Positions 19,462 to 28,152 are shown, counted from the first letter of the stretch. The stretch: 64,000 nucleotides of DNA from Acinetobacter junii CIP 64.5 (GCF_000368765.1 NZ_KB849655.1:1484-65483), one strand, 5' to 3'. Notes: generated from the sequence alone by a model not told the origin. Numbers and translations are program-made.

Positions 19462-19521
19462 ACCGACGCTTAAATGTATGAGTGTGCTGCCTGAAATTTT
19501 GAATGAAAGGCAGCACTTCAA

Positions 19522-19550
19522 CCCTGTGAGGTTTGTCAGGGGCTTTTTAT
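19522..19550 (+). terminator. Terminator after the ABM gene
   Basis: The stem CCCTG/CAGGG is followed by GCTTTTTATT. A second inverted repeat (GTGCTGCCT/AGGCAGCAC) lies just before it, at 19481-19518. Confidence 0.5.
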
Positions 19551-19666
19551 TCAAGTTGGGCTACTTTATTTAGTGGCTTAATCTCATCATTTAAATGGGT
19601 CAATATCCCAAACAGGGTAAATAAACGAATACAACTATTTACGTGCTTTATATTGAACCAATCTAT

Positions 19667-19900
19667 CTAATTTACTGTCGCATTTGTACATCTGCTAAAC
19701 CGTGCCAATCTGCTTTTAAAATATTTAATCATCGTTATTTTGTATGAGTCATTCACTGTTTTAGCCAATGCGTTCACGACCATGTCAGTAGTCATACATG
19801 TTGATACCTTCCATACAACAATCGCTCGTGAAAATACATCAATAATAAAAGTGTTATAGAACAAGCCTGAATGTGTTTAACCATCACTCAATTTGGCAAG
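19667..19900 (-). pseudogene. IS3-family OrfB integrase-core fragment
   Basis: The minus strand reads THSGLFYNTFIIDVFSRAIV, then VWKVSTCMTTDMVVNALAKT. This is the part of the IS3 OrfB rve domain around the second half of the first DDE motif. The next motif (HSDRGSQY) is missing and no IS ends are visible, so it is a short relic. It sits just upstream of the NemR-type box before yqhD. Confidence 0.6.
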
Positions 19901-19918
19901 CTGAAATAATTTTTTTAA

Positions 19919-19943
19919 AAAAATAGACGACTGGTCTATTTTT
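19919..19943. promoter_or_regulatory. NemR-type operator over the yqhD promoter
   Basis: A perfect palindrome, TAGAC-GACTG-GTCTA (19924-19938), is extended by five A/T pairs on each side. It resembles the E. coli NemR box (TAGACC-N4-GGTCTA). TAGACG also reads as a -35 element 17 bases before a -10-like TATAGT at 19947-19952, so a bound repressor would block transcription towards yqhD. Confidence 0.7.
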
Positions 19944-20061
19944 ATGTATAGTTAGCACATGGTGCAGTCAAAAGCCGCAGTATTGTCCAATTTTTTAAAG
20001 TTTATTTGATGAATAACGGTGGTTTTTCAAATCAATTAGCTGATCATCCTAGGATAAAAAT

Positions 20062-21219
20062 ATGCTGAATTTTAACTTTTATAATCCGACCCGCATTATT
20101 TTTGGTGGCGATACAATAGCTAAAATCAATGACTATGTGCCTACAGATGCAAAAGTATTAATGTTATTTGGTGGTGAAAGTGCACGTAAGAATGGTACTT
20201 TAGCTGAAGTGCGTGAAGCATTAGGTGCAAGAGAAATTCATGAATTTGGCGGAATTGAGCCGAATCCGAGTTATGAAACCCTCATGAAAGCTGTAGAGCT
20301 GATTCGAGAACAAAAGATAGATTTCTTGATGGCTGTCGGTGGTGGATCGGTAATTGATGGTACTAAATTTATTGCAGCAGCAGTCAATTATACAGGGGAT
20401 ACATGGGAAATTTTAGAAACCCATGGTACTAAGATTACTCAAGCTTTGCCTTTTGCGAGTGTACTCACCCTTCCGGCAACTGGTTCAGAAATGAATAGCG
20501 GTGCGGTAGTCACCAGAAAATCGACCCAAGCCAAATTGTCATTTAGCAGCCCCTATGTTTTTCCGCAATTTTCCGTACTGGATCCGAATAAAACTTTTAG
20601 CTTGCCGAAGCGCCAGTTAGCAAATGGCGTGGTCGATACATTTGTTCATGTCATGGAACAGTACATAACTTACCCTGTCAATGCACAAGTACAAGATCGT
20701 TTTGCCGAAGGTCTATTGCAAACGCTGATTGAGATTGGACCGAAAATCTTGGACGATTCAGCAGATTATGACACGCGTGCGAATTTGATGTGGGCTGCTA
20801 GCATGGCACTGAATGGGCTAATTGGAGCTGGTGTACCACAAGATTGGTCAACCCATTTGATTGGACATGAGCTCACGGCTTTACATGGTATTGATCATGC
20901 TCGTACCTTGGCCATTGTGTTGCCCGCCAATCTACAAGTGCGTCGTCAAGAGAAGCGAGAAAAATTACTACAGTATGCAGCTCGTGTCTGGCAGATTGTC
21001 GAAGGTGATGAAGAACAACGTATTGATACTGTTATTGCTCGTACTCGAGCCTTCTTTGAGCAACTTGGATTGCCGACTCGTCTTAGCGATGATGGACTGG
21101 GGGAGACAGATATTGAGATCATCATTACGCAACTTAAATCACACAATCTTACACAGCTAGGCGAACATAAAAATGTTTCATTAGAGATCAGTCGTGAAAT
21201 TCTCGAGACGAGTATCTAA
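20062..21219 (+). CDS. yqhD: YqhD-type NADPH-dependent aldehyde reductase
   Basis: Iron-containing alcohol dehydrogenase family, 385 residues, very like E. coli YqhD from end to end. It has FGGIEPNPSYETLMKAV, the cofactor motif GGGSVIDGTKFIAAA, TLPATGSEMN, and metal ligands in NGVVDTFVHVMEQ and HELTALHGIDHARTLAI. YqhD reduces toxic short-chain aldehydes such as methylglyoxal and acrolein. It is probably the first gene of an operon with the DJ-1-like and DUF1330 genes, controlled by the NemR-type box at 19919. An unrelated IS3 relic lies upstream. Confidence 0.92.
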   Translation: MLNFNFYNPTRIIFGGDTIAKINDYVPTDAKVLMLFGGESARKNGTLAEVREALGAREIHEFGGIEPNPSYETLMKAVELIREQKIDFLMAVGGGSVIDGTKFIAAAVNYTGDTWEILETHGTKITQALPFASVLTLPATGSEMNSGAVVTRKSTQAKLSFSSPYVFPQFSVLDPNKTFSLPKRQLANGVVDTFVHVMEQYITYPVNAQVQDRFAEGLLQTLIEIGPKILDDSADYDTRANLMWAASMALNGLIGAGVPQDWSTHLIGHELTALHGIDHARTLAIVLPANLQVRRQEKREKLLQYAARVWQIVEGDEEQRIDTVIARTRAFFEQLGLPTRLSDDGLGETDIEIIITQLKSHNLTQLGEHKNVSLEISREILETSI

Positions 21220-21309
21220 GCTAAATGCGCGTATCTGGCATGATCACGCTACACGACAAGTGATCATGCAACAATGCTCCTCAATCCTGAAAATTATCGG
21301 AGAAATAAC

Positions 21310-21993
21310 ATGAAAATTTTAATCGTTTTAACCTCACATGATCAACTCGGCAATACTGGTAAGAAAACAGGTTTTTGGTTAGAAGAACTTGCGGCGCCGT
21401 ATTACACCTTTATTGATGCGGGTGTTGAAGTTACCCTAGCATCACCTCAAGGTGGGCAGCCACCACTAGATCCGAAAAGTAATTTAGCAGAAGCACAAAC
21501 TGAAACCACTCATCGTTTTGAAGCAGATCCAACTGCAATGCAAGCATTGGCACAGACGCATAAACTTAGCGAAATTTCTGTAGCTGATTATGATGCCGTG
21601 TTTTACCCAGGCGGGCATGGTCCATTGTGGGATTTGGCAGAAGATCCGATTTCAATTGCTCTGATTGAACAAGCGATTGAGTCAGGAAAACCTGTTGCGA
21701 CAGTTTGTCACGCCCCAGGTGTTCTTCGTCATGTAAAAACCAGTGATGGCAAGCCTTTGGTCAGCGGTAAATCTGTGACAGGTTTTAGCAATACTGAAGA
21801 AGAAGCGGTAGGATTGACCGAAGTTGTACCGTTTTTAGTCGAAGATATGCTCAAAGAAAAAGGTGGTCATTATTCTAAAGCGGGTGACTGGCAAGTGTAT
21901 GTCCAAGTAGATGGCTTACTCATTACTGGACAAAATCCTGCTTCTTCTGCTGCAACCGCCAGTGCACTCCTTGAATTGTTAAATAAGGAGTAG
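21310..21993 (+). CDS. DJ-1/PfpI-family protein (Hsp31-like glyoxalase or deglycase)
   Basis: A 227-residue class-I glutamine-amidotransferase-like protein. The nucleophile is Cys133 in TVCHAPG, with His134 beside it and a conserved Glu in the GFWLEELAAPYY segment, as in Hsp31/YajL relatives that act on methylglyoxal. The start at 21310 has GGAGA upstream and removes 12 unlikely residues. It is downstream of yqhD and 3 bases before the DUF1330 gene, so one transcript is likely. The reaction is inferred from family and context. Confidence 0.87.
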   Translation: MKILIVLTSHDQLGNTGKKTGFWLEELAAPYYTFIDAGVEVTLASPQGGQPPLDPKSNLAEAQTETTHRFEADPTAMQALAQTHKLSEISVADYDAVFYPGGHGPLWDLAEDPISIALIEQAIESGKPVATVCHAPGVLRHVKTSDGKPLVSGKSVTGFSNTEEEAVGLTEVVPFLVEDMLKEKGGHYSKAGDWQVYVQVDGLLITGQNPASSAATASALLELLNKE

Positions 21994-21996
21994 CCC

Positions 21997-22296
21997 ATGT
22001 CTGCGTATGTGGTATTTACCCGTGAGCAAACTACGGACGCTGAGGAACTGGCGCAATATGCACAAAAGGCGCCGCTTGCTCGTGAAGGTCGTGAGCTAAC
22101 ACCCTTGGCTTTTTATGGTCAATTAGAAGTGCTTGAAGGCAATGAAATTGAAGGCGCTGTTATTCTACGCTTTCCTGATATGGCAGCCGCGCGAGACTGG
22201 TATCACAGTCCCATCTATCAAGAAGCATTACAACATCGCCTAAAAGGGGCAAATTATCGTGCCTTTATCATTGAAGGTGTTGAAGACGCTATTTAA
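21997..22296 (+). CDS. DUF1330-family protein
   Basis: A 99-residue dimeric ferredoxin-like protein of the DUF1330 family, with GNEIEGAVILRFPDMAAARD and WYHSPIYQEALQHR typical of the group. The biochemical role is unknown. It starts 3 bases after the DJ-1-like gene, so it is almost certainly in the yqhD operon and may take part in aldehyde or quinone stress. Confidence 0.85.
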   Translation: MSAYVVFTREQTTDAEELAQYAQKAPLAREGRELTPLAFYGQLEVLEGNEIEGAVILRFPDMAAARDWYHSPIYQEALQHRLKGANYRAFIIEGVEDAI

Positions 22297-22387
22297 AAAA
22301 AGCACTTTAAGAAAAAGCCTCGCTATCAGATGGGCCAACCTACAAGTTAGTACATGAGTGATACGCATTTTTATCAAATTAATGTAA

Positions 22388-22423
22388 TAGCAGCCCAGTC
22401 ATACATCATGATTGGGCTGCTAT
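22388..22423. repeat. Strong inverted repeat between DUF1330 and nemR
   Basis: AGCAGCCCA and its complement TGGGCTGCT form a hairpin with a 15-base loop between convergent genes. There is no immediate T-run, but AATTTTTG follows. It may serve as a terminator for both genes. Confidence 0.5.
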
Positions 22424-22517
22424 GACAATTTTTGCGGCCATCATTGTCGTGAAGCCAAGATAGTGAAGCTAAGTTACTAAGGTTAAGTTAGTGAGATTAA
22501 GCCAGCAAAGCTAACTT

Positions 22518-23126
22518 TTAAGACTTTCCACTTTTTAATAAAAACGCTGTCGCTTTTAGCGCTTGATGTAATGGTGTTTTATCTTTTTGCAACTTACTCA
22601 GTAATGCTGCACCTAACCACATTTGGTAAAGTACTTGTGCTAACGTCGAGGCCTCAGTATCTGCTTGGATAGATTGATCCTGTTTACCCAAATCAATTAA
22701 ACCAGCAATACGTTGGATTACATCATCGACGCCAGCGGACATAATGGAGCGCATATCTTCAGATAGATCGGCAACTTCTGCGGCAAGTTTCACAATTAAA
22801 CAGCTATCCGCCCAACCACACTGTGTTTCAGGATCTTCTATCCATAAATTAAAATACTCAATCAGCTTTTGATAAGGGGATTTATCGCTCCGCCATACAT
22901 TATTTAAACGGACTTGATAATTATCCACATAATGCTGTACCAATTCACAGCCGAAAGCTTCCTTAGATTGGAAATAATGATAAAACGAGCCTTTAGGGAT
23001 CTCACAGCTCTGTAAAATTTCCTGTAATCCTACACCGGTAAAACCTTTATGCAAAATCAGGTCTGAACTGGTGTTAAGAATGTGTAAACGCTTCGCTTCA
23101 GACTTCTTAATAGGGGTAGGCTTCAT
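22518..23126 (-). CDS. nemR: NemR-type TetR-family electrophile-sensing repressor
   Basis: A 202-residue TetR-family regulator similar to E. coli NemR along its whole length: the recognition region EIPKGSFYHYFQSKEAFG and, in the ligand domain, CLIVKLAAEVADLSEDMRS. Cys109 (DSCLIVKL) aligns with NemR Cys106, the residue that senses hypochlorite, quinones and glyoxals. A Lys aligned with the E. coli redox-switch lysine is also present (SKLQKDKTP). It is divergent from the reductase gene at 23276, and one NemR-type box sits between them at 23154. A second box precedes yqhD, so this protein probably controls the block. Confidence 0.88.
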   Translation of the reverse strand: MKPTPIKKSEAKRLHILNTSSDLILHKGFTGVGLQEILQSCEIPKGSFYHYFQSKEAFGCELVQHYVDNYQVRLNNVWRSDKSPYQKLIEYFNLWIEDPETQCGWADSCLIVKLAAEVADLSEDMRSIMSAGVDDVIQRIAGLIDLGKQDQSIQADTEASTLAQVLYQMWLGAALLSKLQKDKTPLHQALKATAFLLKSGKS

Positions 23127-23153
23127 ATTAATTATTTACTCTATTGTAAAAAA

Positions 23154-23168
23154 TAGACCAGTCGTATT
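23154..23168. promoter_or_regulatory. NemR-type operator between nemR and the reductase gene
   Basis: TAGACCAGTCGTATT matches the complement of the box at 19924 (TAGACCAGTCGTCTA) in 13 of 15 positions. TAGACC also serves as a -35-like element 18 bases before TATAAC at 23178-23183, the same arrangement as at yqhD. It lies 28 bases upstream of the nemR start. Confidence 0.65.
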
Positions 23169-23275
23169 GTTTTATATTATAACTCATCTACAATTGATGT
23201 AAAGACGTTTTAATCAACAGTTTCAATTATCAATAGAAATACTTCTAAATAAAACATGGAGTTATGCGAGTGTAA

Positions 23276-24289
23276 ACAGTTATTAACCAACGCATCGTTT
23301 TAGCTAAACGGCCAGTAGGTGAGCCAAAACACAGCGATTTTCGTATTGAGCAAGTTGAGCTCACTGAACTTAAACAAGGCGAGATATTGTTGAAAACCAC
23401 TTACTTGTCACTCGATCCTTATATGCGTGGTCGCATGAGTGATGCTCCTTCATATGCAGCACCGGTTGAAATTGGCGAAGTGATGGTCGGTGGAACAGTC
23501 AGTCAAGTGGTGGCCTCTAAAAACCCAAAATTCAAAGAAGGCGAGTGGGTTCTTTCAGGAAATGGCTGGCAGAGCTACGCAATTTCTAATGGGACAGCAT
23601 GTCAAAGCTTAGGTATGCAACCTGAACATCCATCTTGGGCATTGGGTATTTTGGGAATGCCAGGATTTACTACTTATATGGGGTTGTTGGACATTGGTCA
23701 GCCTAAAGCCGGTGAAACTTTAGTCGTTGCAGCTGCAACGGGACCTGTTGGTGCTACGGTTGGACAGATTGGTAAACTTAAAGGTTGTCGCGTGGTTGGC
23801 GTCGCAGGTGGGGCTGAAAAATGCCGTTATGCAGTAGAAGAACTCGGCTTCGATGCTTGTATCAATCATCATGATGAAAATTTTGCAGAACAATTACAAC
23901 AAGCAGCTCCCAACGGTATTGATATTTATTATGAGAATGTGGGGGGTAAAGTGTTTGATGCGGTATGGCCATTGCTTAACTCTGCGGCACGTGTACCGGT
24001 GTGTGGTGTGGTTTCCCAGTATAACTCTACCGAGCAAGCACAAGGGCTAGACCGTTTACCGGGCTTTATTTCCACCCTTTTAAGAAAGCGTATTCGCATG
24101 CAAGGCTTTATTATTTTTGATGATTATGGCAGTCAGTATCCGCAATTTAATCAGCAAATGTCTGAATGGTTGAAAGAAGGAAAAATCAAATATAAAGAGC
24201 ATATGGTGCAAGGTTTAGATAACACGATCAATGCTTTCAATGGTATGTTGAAAGGCGAAAACTTTGGCAAAGTGGTTGTAAAAATTTAA
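23276..24289 (+). pseudogene. Curcumin-reductase-like MDR protein; start codon disrupted
   Basis: NADPH-dependent MDR reductase of the CurA/leukotriene-B4-dehydrogenase type. Homology begins right after base 23276 (TVINQRIVLAKRPVGEPKHS, then DPYMRGRMSD) and continues to the end, with AAATGPVGATVGQIGKLKGC as the cofactor motif. The only in-frame ATG upstream, at 23264, is followed by a TAA at codon 4 (ATG CGA GTG TAA). No ATG, GTG or TTG lies between that stop and the YLSLDPYMR region except a TTG near 23384. Either the start was lost, a rare ATT at 23282 is used, or there is a base error. It is divergent from nemR with the shared box. Confidence 0.75.
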
Positions 24290-24304
24290 AAATTAGGAAT
24301 TATC

Positions 24305-24943
24305 ATGATTACACTACATCATTTAGATCAATCACGTTCTTTTCGCATTTTATGGTTACTTGAAGAAATCAAGCAGCCCTATGAGCTAAAACGCTATTAT
24401 CGTGACTCAAGCACGCATTTGGCCCCTGACTCTTTAAAAACCATCCATCCTTTAGGGAAATCTCCAGTATTGGAATGGGATGGCAAAGTTATTGCAGAGT
24501 CAGGCGCAATCGTTGAGTTATTAATTCAGAAACTTGCGCCGCATTTAGCACCAGATATGGATGAATCTACCTATGTCGATTATCTACAGTGGATTCATTT
24601 CTCAGAAAGCTCTGCCATGCTGCCATTTTTATTAAAAACGTTTAATGCGATAGAAACCAAGCAGGGCACGAAGTTGGTATTTCTAGAAAATTATACTCAA
24701 GTTGAGTTCGATAAAGTATTTAGCTATTTAAATGAATATTTAAAAGATAAAGAATTTCTAGTGGCAGACCGTTTAACCGGTGCTGACTTTATGATGGGCT
24801 TTGGACTACATGCTTTAGTTTATCATATGGGACAAGGTGAAAATTATCCGCATATCCAACGTTATGTAGCAGGTTTAAGCCAACTACCTAGCTGGCAAGC
24901 CGCAGTACAAATTGAACAAAATGGTGTGAAAAGTCAAAAATAG
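24305..24943 (+). CDS. Glutathione S-transferase
   Basis: A 212-residue cytosolic GST. The thioredoxin-like N-terminal domain (ITLHHLDQSRSFRILWLLEE, then PLGKSPVLEWDGKVIAESGA) is followed by an all-helical C-terminal domain (LTGADFMMGFGLHAL). The VLEWDGKVIAESGAI stretch holds the cis-proline and the glutathione-binding Glu-Ser. It starts 15 bases after the reductase gene, after AGGAAT, so the two probably share a transcript from the NemR-type promoter. It fits electrophile conjugation. Confidence 0.9.
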   Translation: MITLHHLDQSRSFRILWLLEEIKQPYELKRYYRDSSTHLAPDSLKTIHPLGKSPVLEWDGKVIAESGAIVELLIQKLAPHLAPDMDESTYVDYLQWIHFSESSAMLPFLLKTFNAIETKQGTKLVFLENYTQVEFDKVFSYLNEYLKDKEFLVADRLTGADFMMGFGLHALVYHMGQGENYPHIQRYVAGLSQLPSWQAAVQIEQNGVKSQK

Positions 24944-25358
24944 CAAGATTGTTTTTTTAAGGCAATTGAGAAAAAGAATCGTGATTGACAAGTACATCTA
25001 GTTATAAAATAAGCTGACACTTATTTAAAGTAAACGCCTAATGAATTTCATCGGGCGTTCTCTATTTTAAAGATAAGGAATTACCATTGTTTAAGACAAG
25101 TTTCGCCTATTCTTTCACTGCAAATTCCTATCAGAAGAGTTTGAATATTACGATGGTTAGGTTGAAATATATAATCAACTTTTGAAAGAAAGAAACTTGA
25201 CTAACGCACAGCAAGATTAAATTATTCCTCGGGGTATTAAACAAGTAAACTACATCATTTTACTAACATAAACACATACACGTAAAAAATCACGCCCCAG
25301 TTTAACTGACAATAGTTTTTGAACTTTGTATTAAAACTTAAACGAATCTTGCAATTCT
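24944..25358. other. Gene-free stretch with a possible IS-end echo
   Basis: No gene is visible. The sequence AGACAAGTTTCGCCTATTCTTT near 25096-25117 closely matches AGACAAATTTCGTCTATTCTTT near 25764-25785 inside the left end of the IS3-family element. It may be a relic of a related element. I found no complete end. Confidence 0.4.
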
Positions 25359-25736
25359 TTATTTGATGTTAATACTCATCCAGTATTGAGGTTTTTTATC
25401 TTTTCTTGCTTGTGATCTAGGTTGAAATACTCTAATTTCATACTCACCTGAAGCAGGTAAAATATAAATACCATTATCATCAAGCTCTGGAGAATATTCT
25501 CCAAGATTGATGGAGTCTTTTAATTGATTACCCCATAAGTAAGTTTCAACATTTCCTCCAGTCAACTTAACTTTTAACTTTTGCCCTTTTTTAGCATAAA
25601 ATTTGTAGGAATCATACTTGTATCCATCTAGCCTTCCGTAATAATTTGCAGAGTCAGCTTTTTTAGCAAACTTAACTACAACAGTCTTTCGTATATCATT
25701 GTTTGAATAGCCACCGATTTTGTAGACACCTTTTAG
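25359..25736 (-). pseudogene. Truncated secreted beta-rich protein, 5' end lost at the IS3 element
   Basis: The frame is open from 25736 and starts LKGVYKIGGYSNNDIRKTVV with no plausible start codon. A stop lies just upstream, and the IS3-family element begins at 25744. The body (YGRLDGYKYDSYKFYAKKGQ, then LKVKLTGGNVETYLWG, ending PQYWMSINIK) has the alternating pattern of PPC-like or g-type lysozyme-inhibitor-like beta domains. I assign no firm family. The missing signal peptide and start suggest a gene remnant, probably cut by the IS or a linked deletion. Confidence 0.6.
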
Positions 25737-25804
25737 TTAGATATGGACTGCCACCACTCTCCTAGACAAATTTCGTCTATTCTTTTTGCATAGGAGAGAA
25801 CATT

Positions 25805-26089
25805 ATGAGTGGACAACGATACACCCCAGAATTTAAAGATGAAGCTGTTAAATTGATTACCGAACGTGGATATTCTGTCACTGATGTGGCTGAACGTTTA
25901 GGTGTATCACAGCACAGCATTTATAAATGGCTAAAGGCCGTACAGCCTTTACGCAACAACCCTGATGAACATGAACTACTCGAAGCAAAGAAAGAGATCC
26001 TTCGTCTTAAAAGTCAGCTTAAGCAAACTGAAGAAGAGCGAGATATCTTAAAAAAGGCCGCAAGGTACTTTGCAAGCCTGCCCGAGTAA
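25805..26089 (+). CDS. IS3-family OrfA
   Basis: A 94-residue helix-turn-helix protein. The domain (RYTPEFKDEAVKLITERGYS, then ERLGVSQHSIYKWLKA) is followed by a leucine-rich coiled coil (EILRLKSQLKQTEEERDILK). OrfA binds the IS ends and represses or regulates transposition. Its end overlaps the frame of OrfB. AGGAGAG lies before the ATG. Confidence 0.9.
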   Translation: MSGQRYTPEFKDEAVKLITERGYSVTDVAERLGVSQHSIYKWLKAVQPLRNNPDEHELLEAKKEILRLKSQLKQTEEERDILKKAARYFASLPE

Positions 26090-26943
26090 AGTATCAGTTT
26101 ATCCTTGAGTACAGCCATCAATTTAAGATTAAAACGATGTGTCGGGTTCTTAAGATTGCTCGTGCTGGCTATTACGCCTGGCTACATGAACCCGAATCAG
26201 GCAGAACAATTGAAGACAAACGGTTATTACAACTGATCCGCTCTTCTTATGATGCCAGTTATGGCATCTATGGTTATCGTCGCATCACGCTGGATCTTAA
26301 AGAGCTAGGTGAAAGCTGTGGCCCCAATCGTGTGCTGAAGATCATGAAGAACAATGGCATTGCCGCTGTTCGAGGATATAAAAAGCATAAAAGTTATGGT
26401 TGTGGCCGTCCTCCGATTGTGCCACCAAATCACTTAAATCGAGAGTTCGCTGTGAGCACCCCTGATACTTCCTGGGTGACTGATATTACCTACATCCGTA
26501 CTTGGCAAGGCTGGTTATATCTGGCTGTGGTTCTCGATTTATATTCAAGGAAAGTCATCGGTTGGTCAATGAAACCTACGCTTGCCAAGGATATCGTTTT
26601 GGATGCACTTTTAATGGCGGTATGGCGACGCAGACCCAATGAACCTGTGATCATACACTCAGACCAAGGCTCACAATACAGTAGCGGAGACTGGCAGAAA
26701 TTCTGTCAAAAGCATAATTTAGTTCCGAGTATGAGTCGTCGTGGAAACTGTTGGGACAATGCTGTTGCTGAATCCTTTTTTAGTAGTTTAAAGAAGGAAA
26801 GAATTAAAAAGAGGATCTATAAAACACGAGAAATGGCCCGTGCGGATGTGTTTGATTATATCGAGATGTTTTACAATCGAATCAGGCGTCATTCGCATCT
26901 CGATGGGATGAGCCCAGAAGCATTTGAGACAGCTTCAAAATGA
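26053..26943 (+). CDS. IS3-family OrfB transposase, made by -1 frameshifting
   Basis: The integrase-core transposase contains WVTDITYIRTWQGWLYLAVV, then IHSDQGSQYSSGDWQ, and a final region with ESFFSSLKKE, giving the DDE triad. The first ATG in frame is at 26137, but homology extends upstream through KPARVKYQFILEYSHQFK to the A6G run at 26050. This implies expression as an OrfAB fusion by -1 slippage. The reading frame is intact to the stop at 26943, so the element looks active. Confidence 0.88.
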   Translation, partial: KGRKVLCKPARVKYQFILEYSHQFKIKTMCRVLKIARAGYYAWLHEPESGRTIEDKRLLQLIRSSYDASYGIYGYRRITLDLKELGESCGPNRVLKIMKNNGIAAVRGYKKHKSYGCGRPPIVPPNHLNREFAVSTPDTSWVTDITYIRTWQGWLYLAVVLDLYSRKVIGWSMKPTLAKDIVLDALLMAVWRRRPNEPVIIHSDQGSQYSSGDWQKFCQKHNLVPSMSRRGNCWDNAVAESFFSSLKKERIKKRIYKTREMARADVFDYIEMFYNRIRRHSHLDGMSPEAFETASK

Positions 26944-27074
26944 GGCGGTCTCATGTCTAGGATACTGGGAGCAGTCCATACTAATAATTCAAAAAAACTC
27001 ATCGTTCTAATTTCAATAACAACGCTTATGTATTAAATTAGCTACAAAATGTAAATTTATTTTTGGATGGTGTA

Positions 27075-28100
27075 ATGCTAATACATAAAAGGATATGGCT
27101 AGGTGTGCTTCTTGCAACTGTTACAAGTTCAAGTTTTGCAGAGGTGTCTGGTACTCTCGAGAAAGATGGAGAGGATTTATTTTTCATAACAGAAGAAAGA
27201 ATTGCTTATATCAAGTCTCCAGAGTGTCAGAAATTTGTGTCTGATAATAGTGCTATTTACAAAGTCAAATTTTTAGGTGTTGATCAAGAAATCAAGAAAA
27301 CAAAGCTTAGTGGTCAAACTGAAATCGAATTTGAGTCTGGTGGTAGATGTAAAGTCAATTCTATCGAAAAAGTTCATACTGTTACTAGCCATGCAACTCA
27401 TCCTGTTTCAGCACCAGCCCCGCCACCAGCAATGGTAATCACACCTATTAGTTCTACTGATTACATGTCTCGTCAGTTCACCACAACTTTAGCGGATTTA
27501 CCTCCAGTTGCGAATAGTATTCGTCCTTCAGCAGCTATTTTCTTTAGAAATAGTGTAAATGCCAAAAAGTTGAACATGGCATTGTGTAAAGGCTTTGTAC
27601 AGCTAGAGACAACCGAGGACGTATCTAACTATTATAATGCGACAATTGAGGAGCAAGTCGTTACCAAAGTACCAGTATCTCAAGAGATTCCTCAGGATAC
27701 GACAGATTGTAATCAGATTTTAAAGGTCTATGATTATGCACTTGCCGCAAGTGAGTTAAGCAAGCTACATCCTAGTATTGCGTATTCAAATGGACCATTT
27801 ATTGTTATTTACAGTCCTAACTCTACTCGTGTTGATCAAGTAATTGATCTCAGAGGGTACTCGGAAGCGCAACTTGAGGGATTTGGCCAAAAATGGAGTA
27901 GCATTTTCACGAATGCAGCGAACCAATATGCTCAAACTCAACGTAGTAGTTCACAGCAAGATACTCAATTTAATATTTGGATATTTGTGAGAGACTTATT
28001 CCAAGCATCAGTATGTGTTACAGATCCAAATCTAATTTATATTTTTAATGAATCTGCTGGAAAAATAGCGGATATTGTATGTAAGGGAACAAAGACCTAA
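27075..28100 (+). CDS. Secreted protein of unknown function
   Basis: I do not recognise this 341-residue protein. It begins with a clear signal peptide (KRIWLGVLLATVTSSSFA, probable cut after FAEV). Beyond it, an N-terminal part of about 90 residues with two cysteines is followed by a Pro/Ala-rich linker (SAPAPPPAMV) and a larger C-terminal part with several more cysteines (CKGFVQLET, TDCNQIL, SVCVTDP). The spacing suggests disulphides in the periplasm. The ATG at 27075 has GGATGG upstream; a TTG at 27063 would add four residues. It lies between the IS3 element and the fimbrial operon, with its own terminator at 28106. Confidence 0.75.
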   Translation: MLIHKRIWLGVLLATVTSSSFAEVSGTLEKDGEDLFFITEERIAYIKSPECQKFVSDNSAIYKVKFLGVDQEIKKTKLSGQTEIEFESGGRCKVNSIEKVHTVTSHATHPVSAPAPPPAMVITPISSTDYMSRQFTTTLADLPPVANSIRPSAAIFFRNSVNAKKLNMALCKGFVQLETTEDVSNYYNATIEEQVVTKVPVSQEIPQDTTDCNQILKVYDYALAASELSKLHPSIAYSNGPFIVIYSPNSTRVDQVIDLRGYSEAQLEGFGQKWSSIFTNAANQYAQTQRSSSQQDTQFNIWIFVRDLFQASVCVTDPNLIYIFNESAGKIADIVCKGTKT

Positions 28101-28105
28101 ATACT

Positions 28106-28137
28106 AAAAAAGCTCATCGCGTGATGAGCTTTTTTTT
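28106..28137. terminator. Bidirectional terminator
   Basis: The hairpin GCTCATC-GC-GATGAGC, with a G-T step at its tip, is flanked by A and T runs, so it can stop transcription from both sides. It lies between the converging genes at 27075 and 28153. Confidence 0.85.
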
Positions 28138-28152
28138 ATTGAATAAAATAAA

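Larger units (their letters stand above)
25744..26978 (+). mobile_element. IS3-family insertion sequence, apparently complete
   Basis: The terminal inverted repeats are TGGACTGCCACCACTCTCCTAGA (left) and an imperfect partner ending in GCAGTCCA at 26978; they share TGGACTGC and CCTAGA. The element carries orfA and orfB with a slippery A-run at 26050-26055. The flanks (ATA left, TAC right) do not form the usual 3-4-base duplication, so the element may have been involved in a deletion or recombination. Confidence 0.8.

Noticed and set aside
22388..22423. Hairpin as an integron attC site
   Set aside because: It lacks the paired core sites and no integrase or cassette genes are near; a terminator is simpler.
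25741..26981. Target duplication for the IS3-family element
   Set aside because: The bases flanking the ends (ATA and TAC) do not match in 3 or 4 positions; only TA could be shared.
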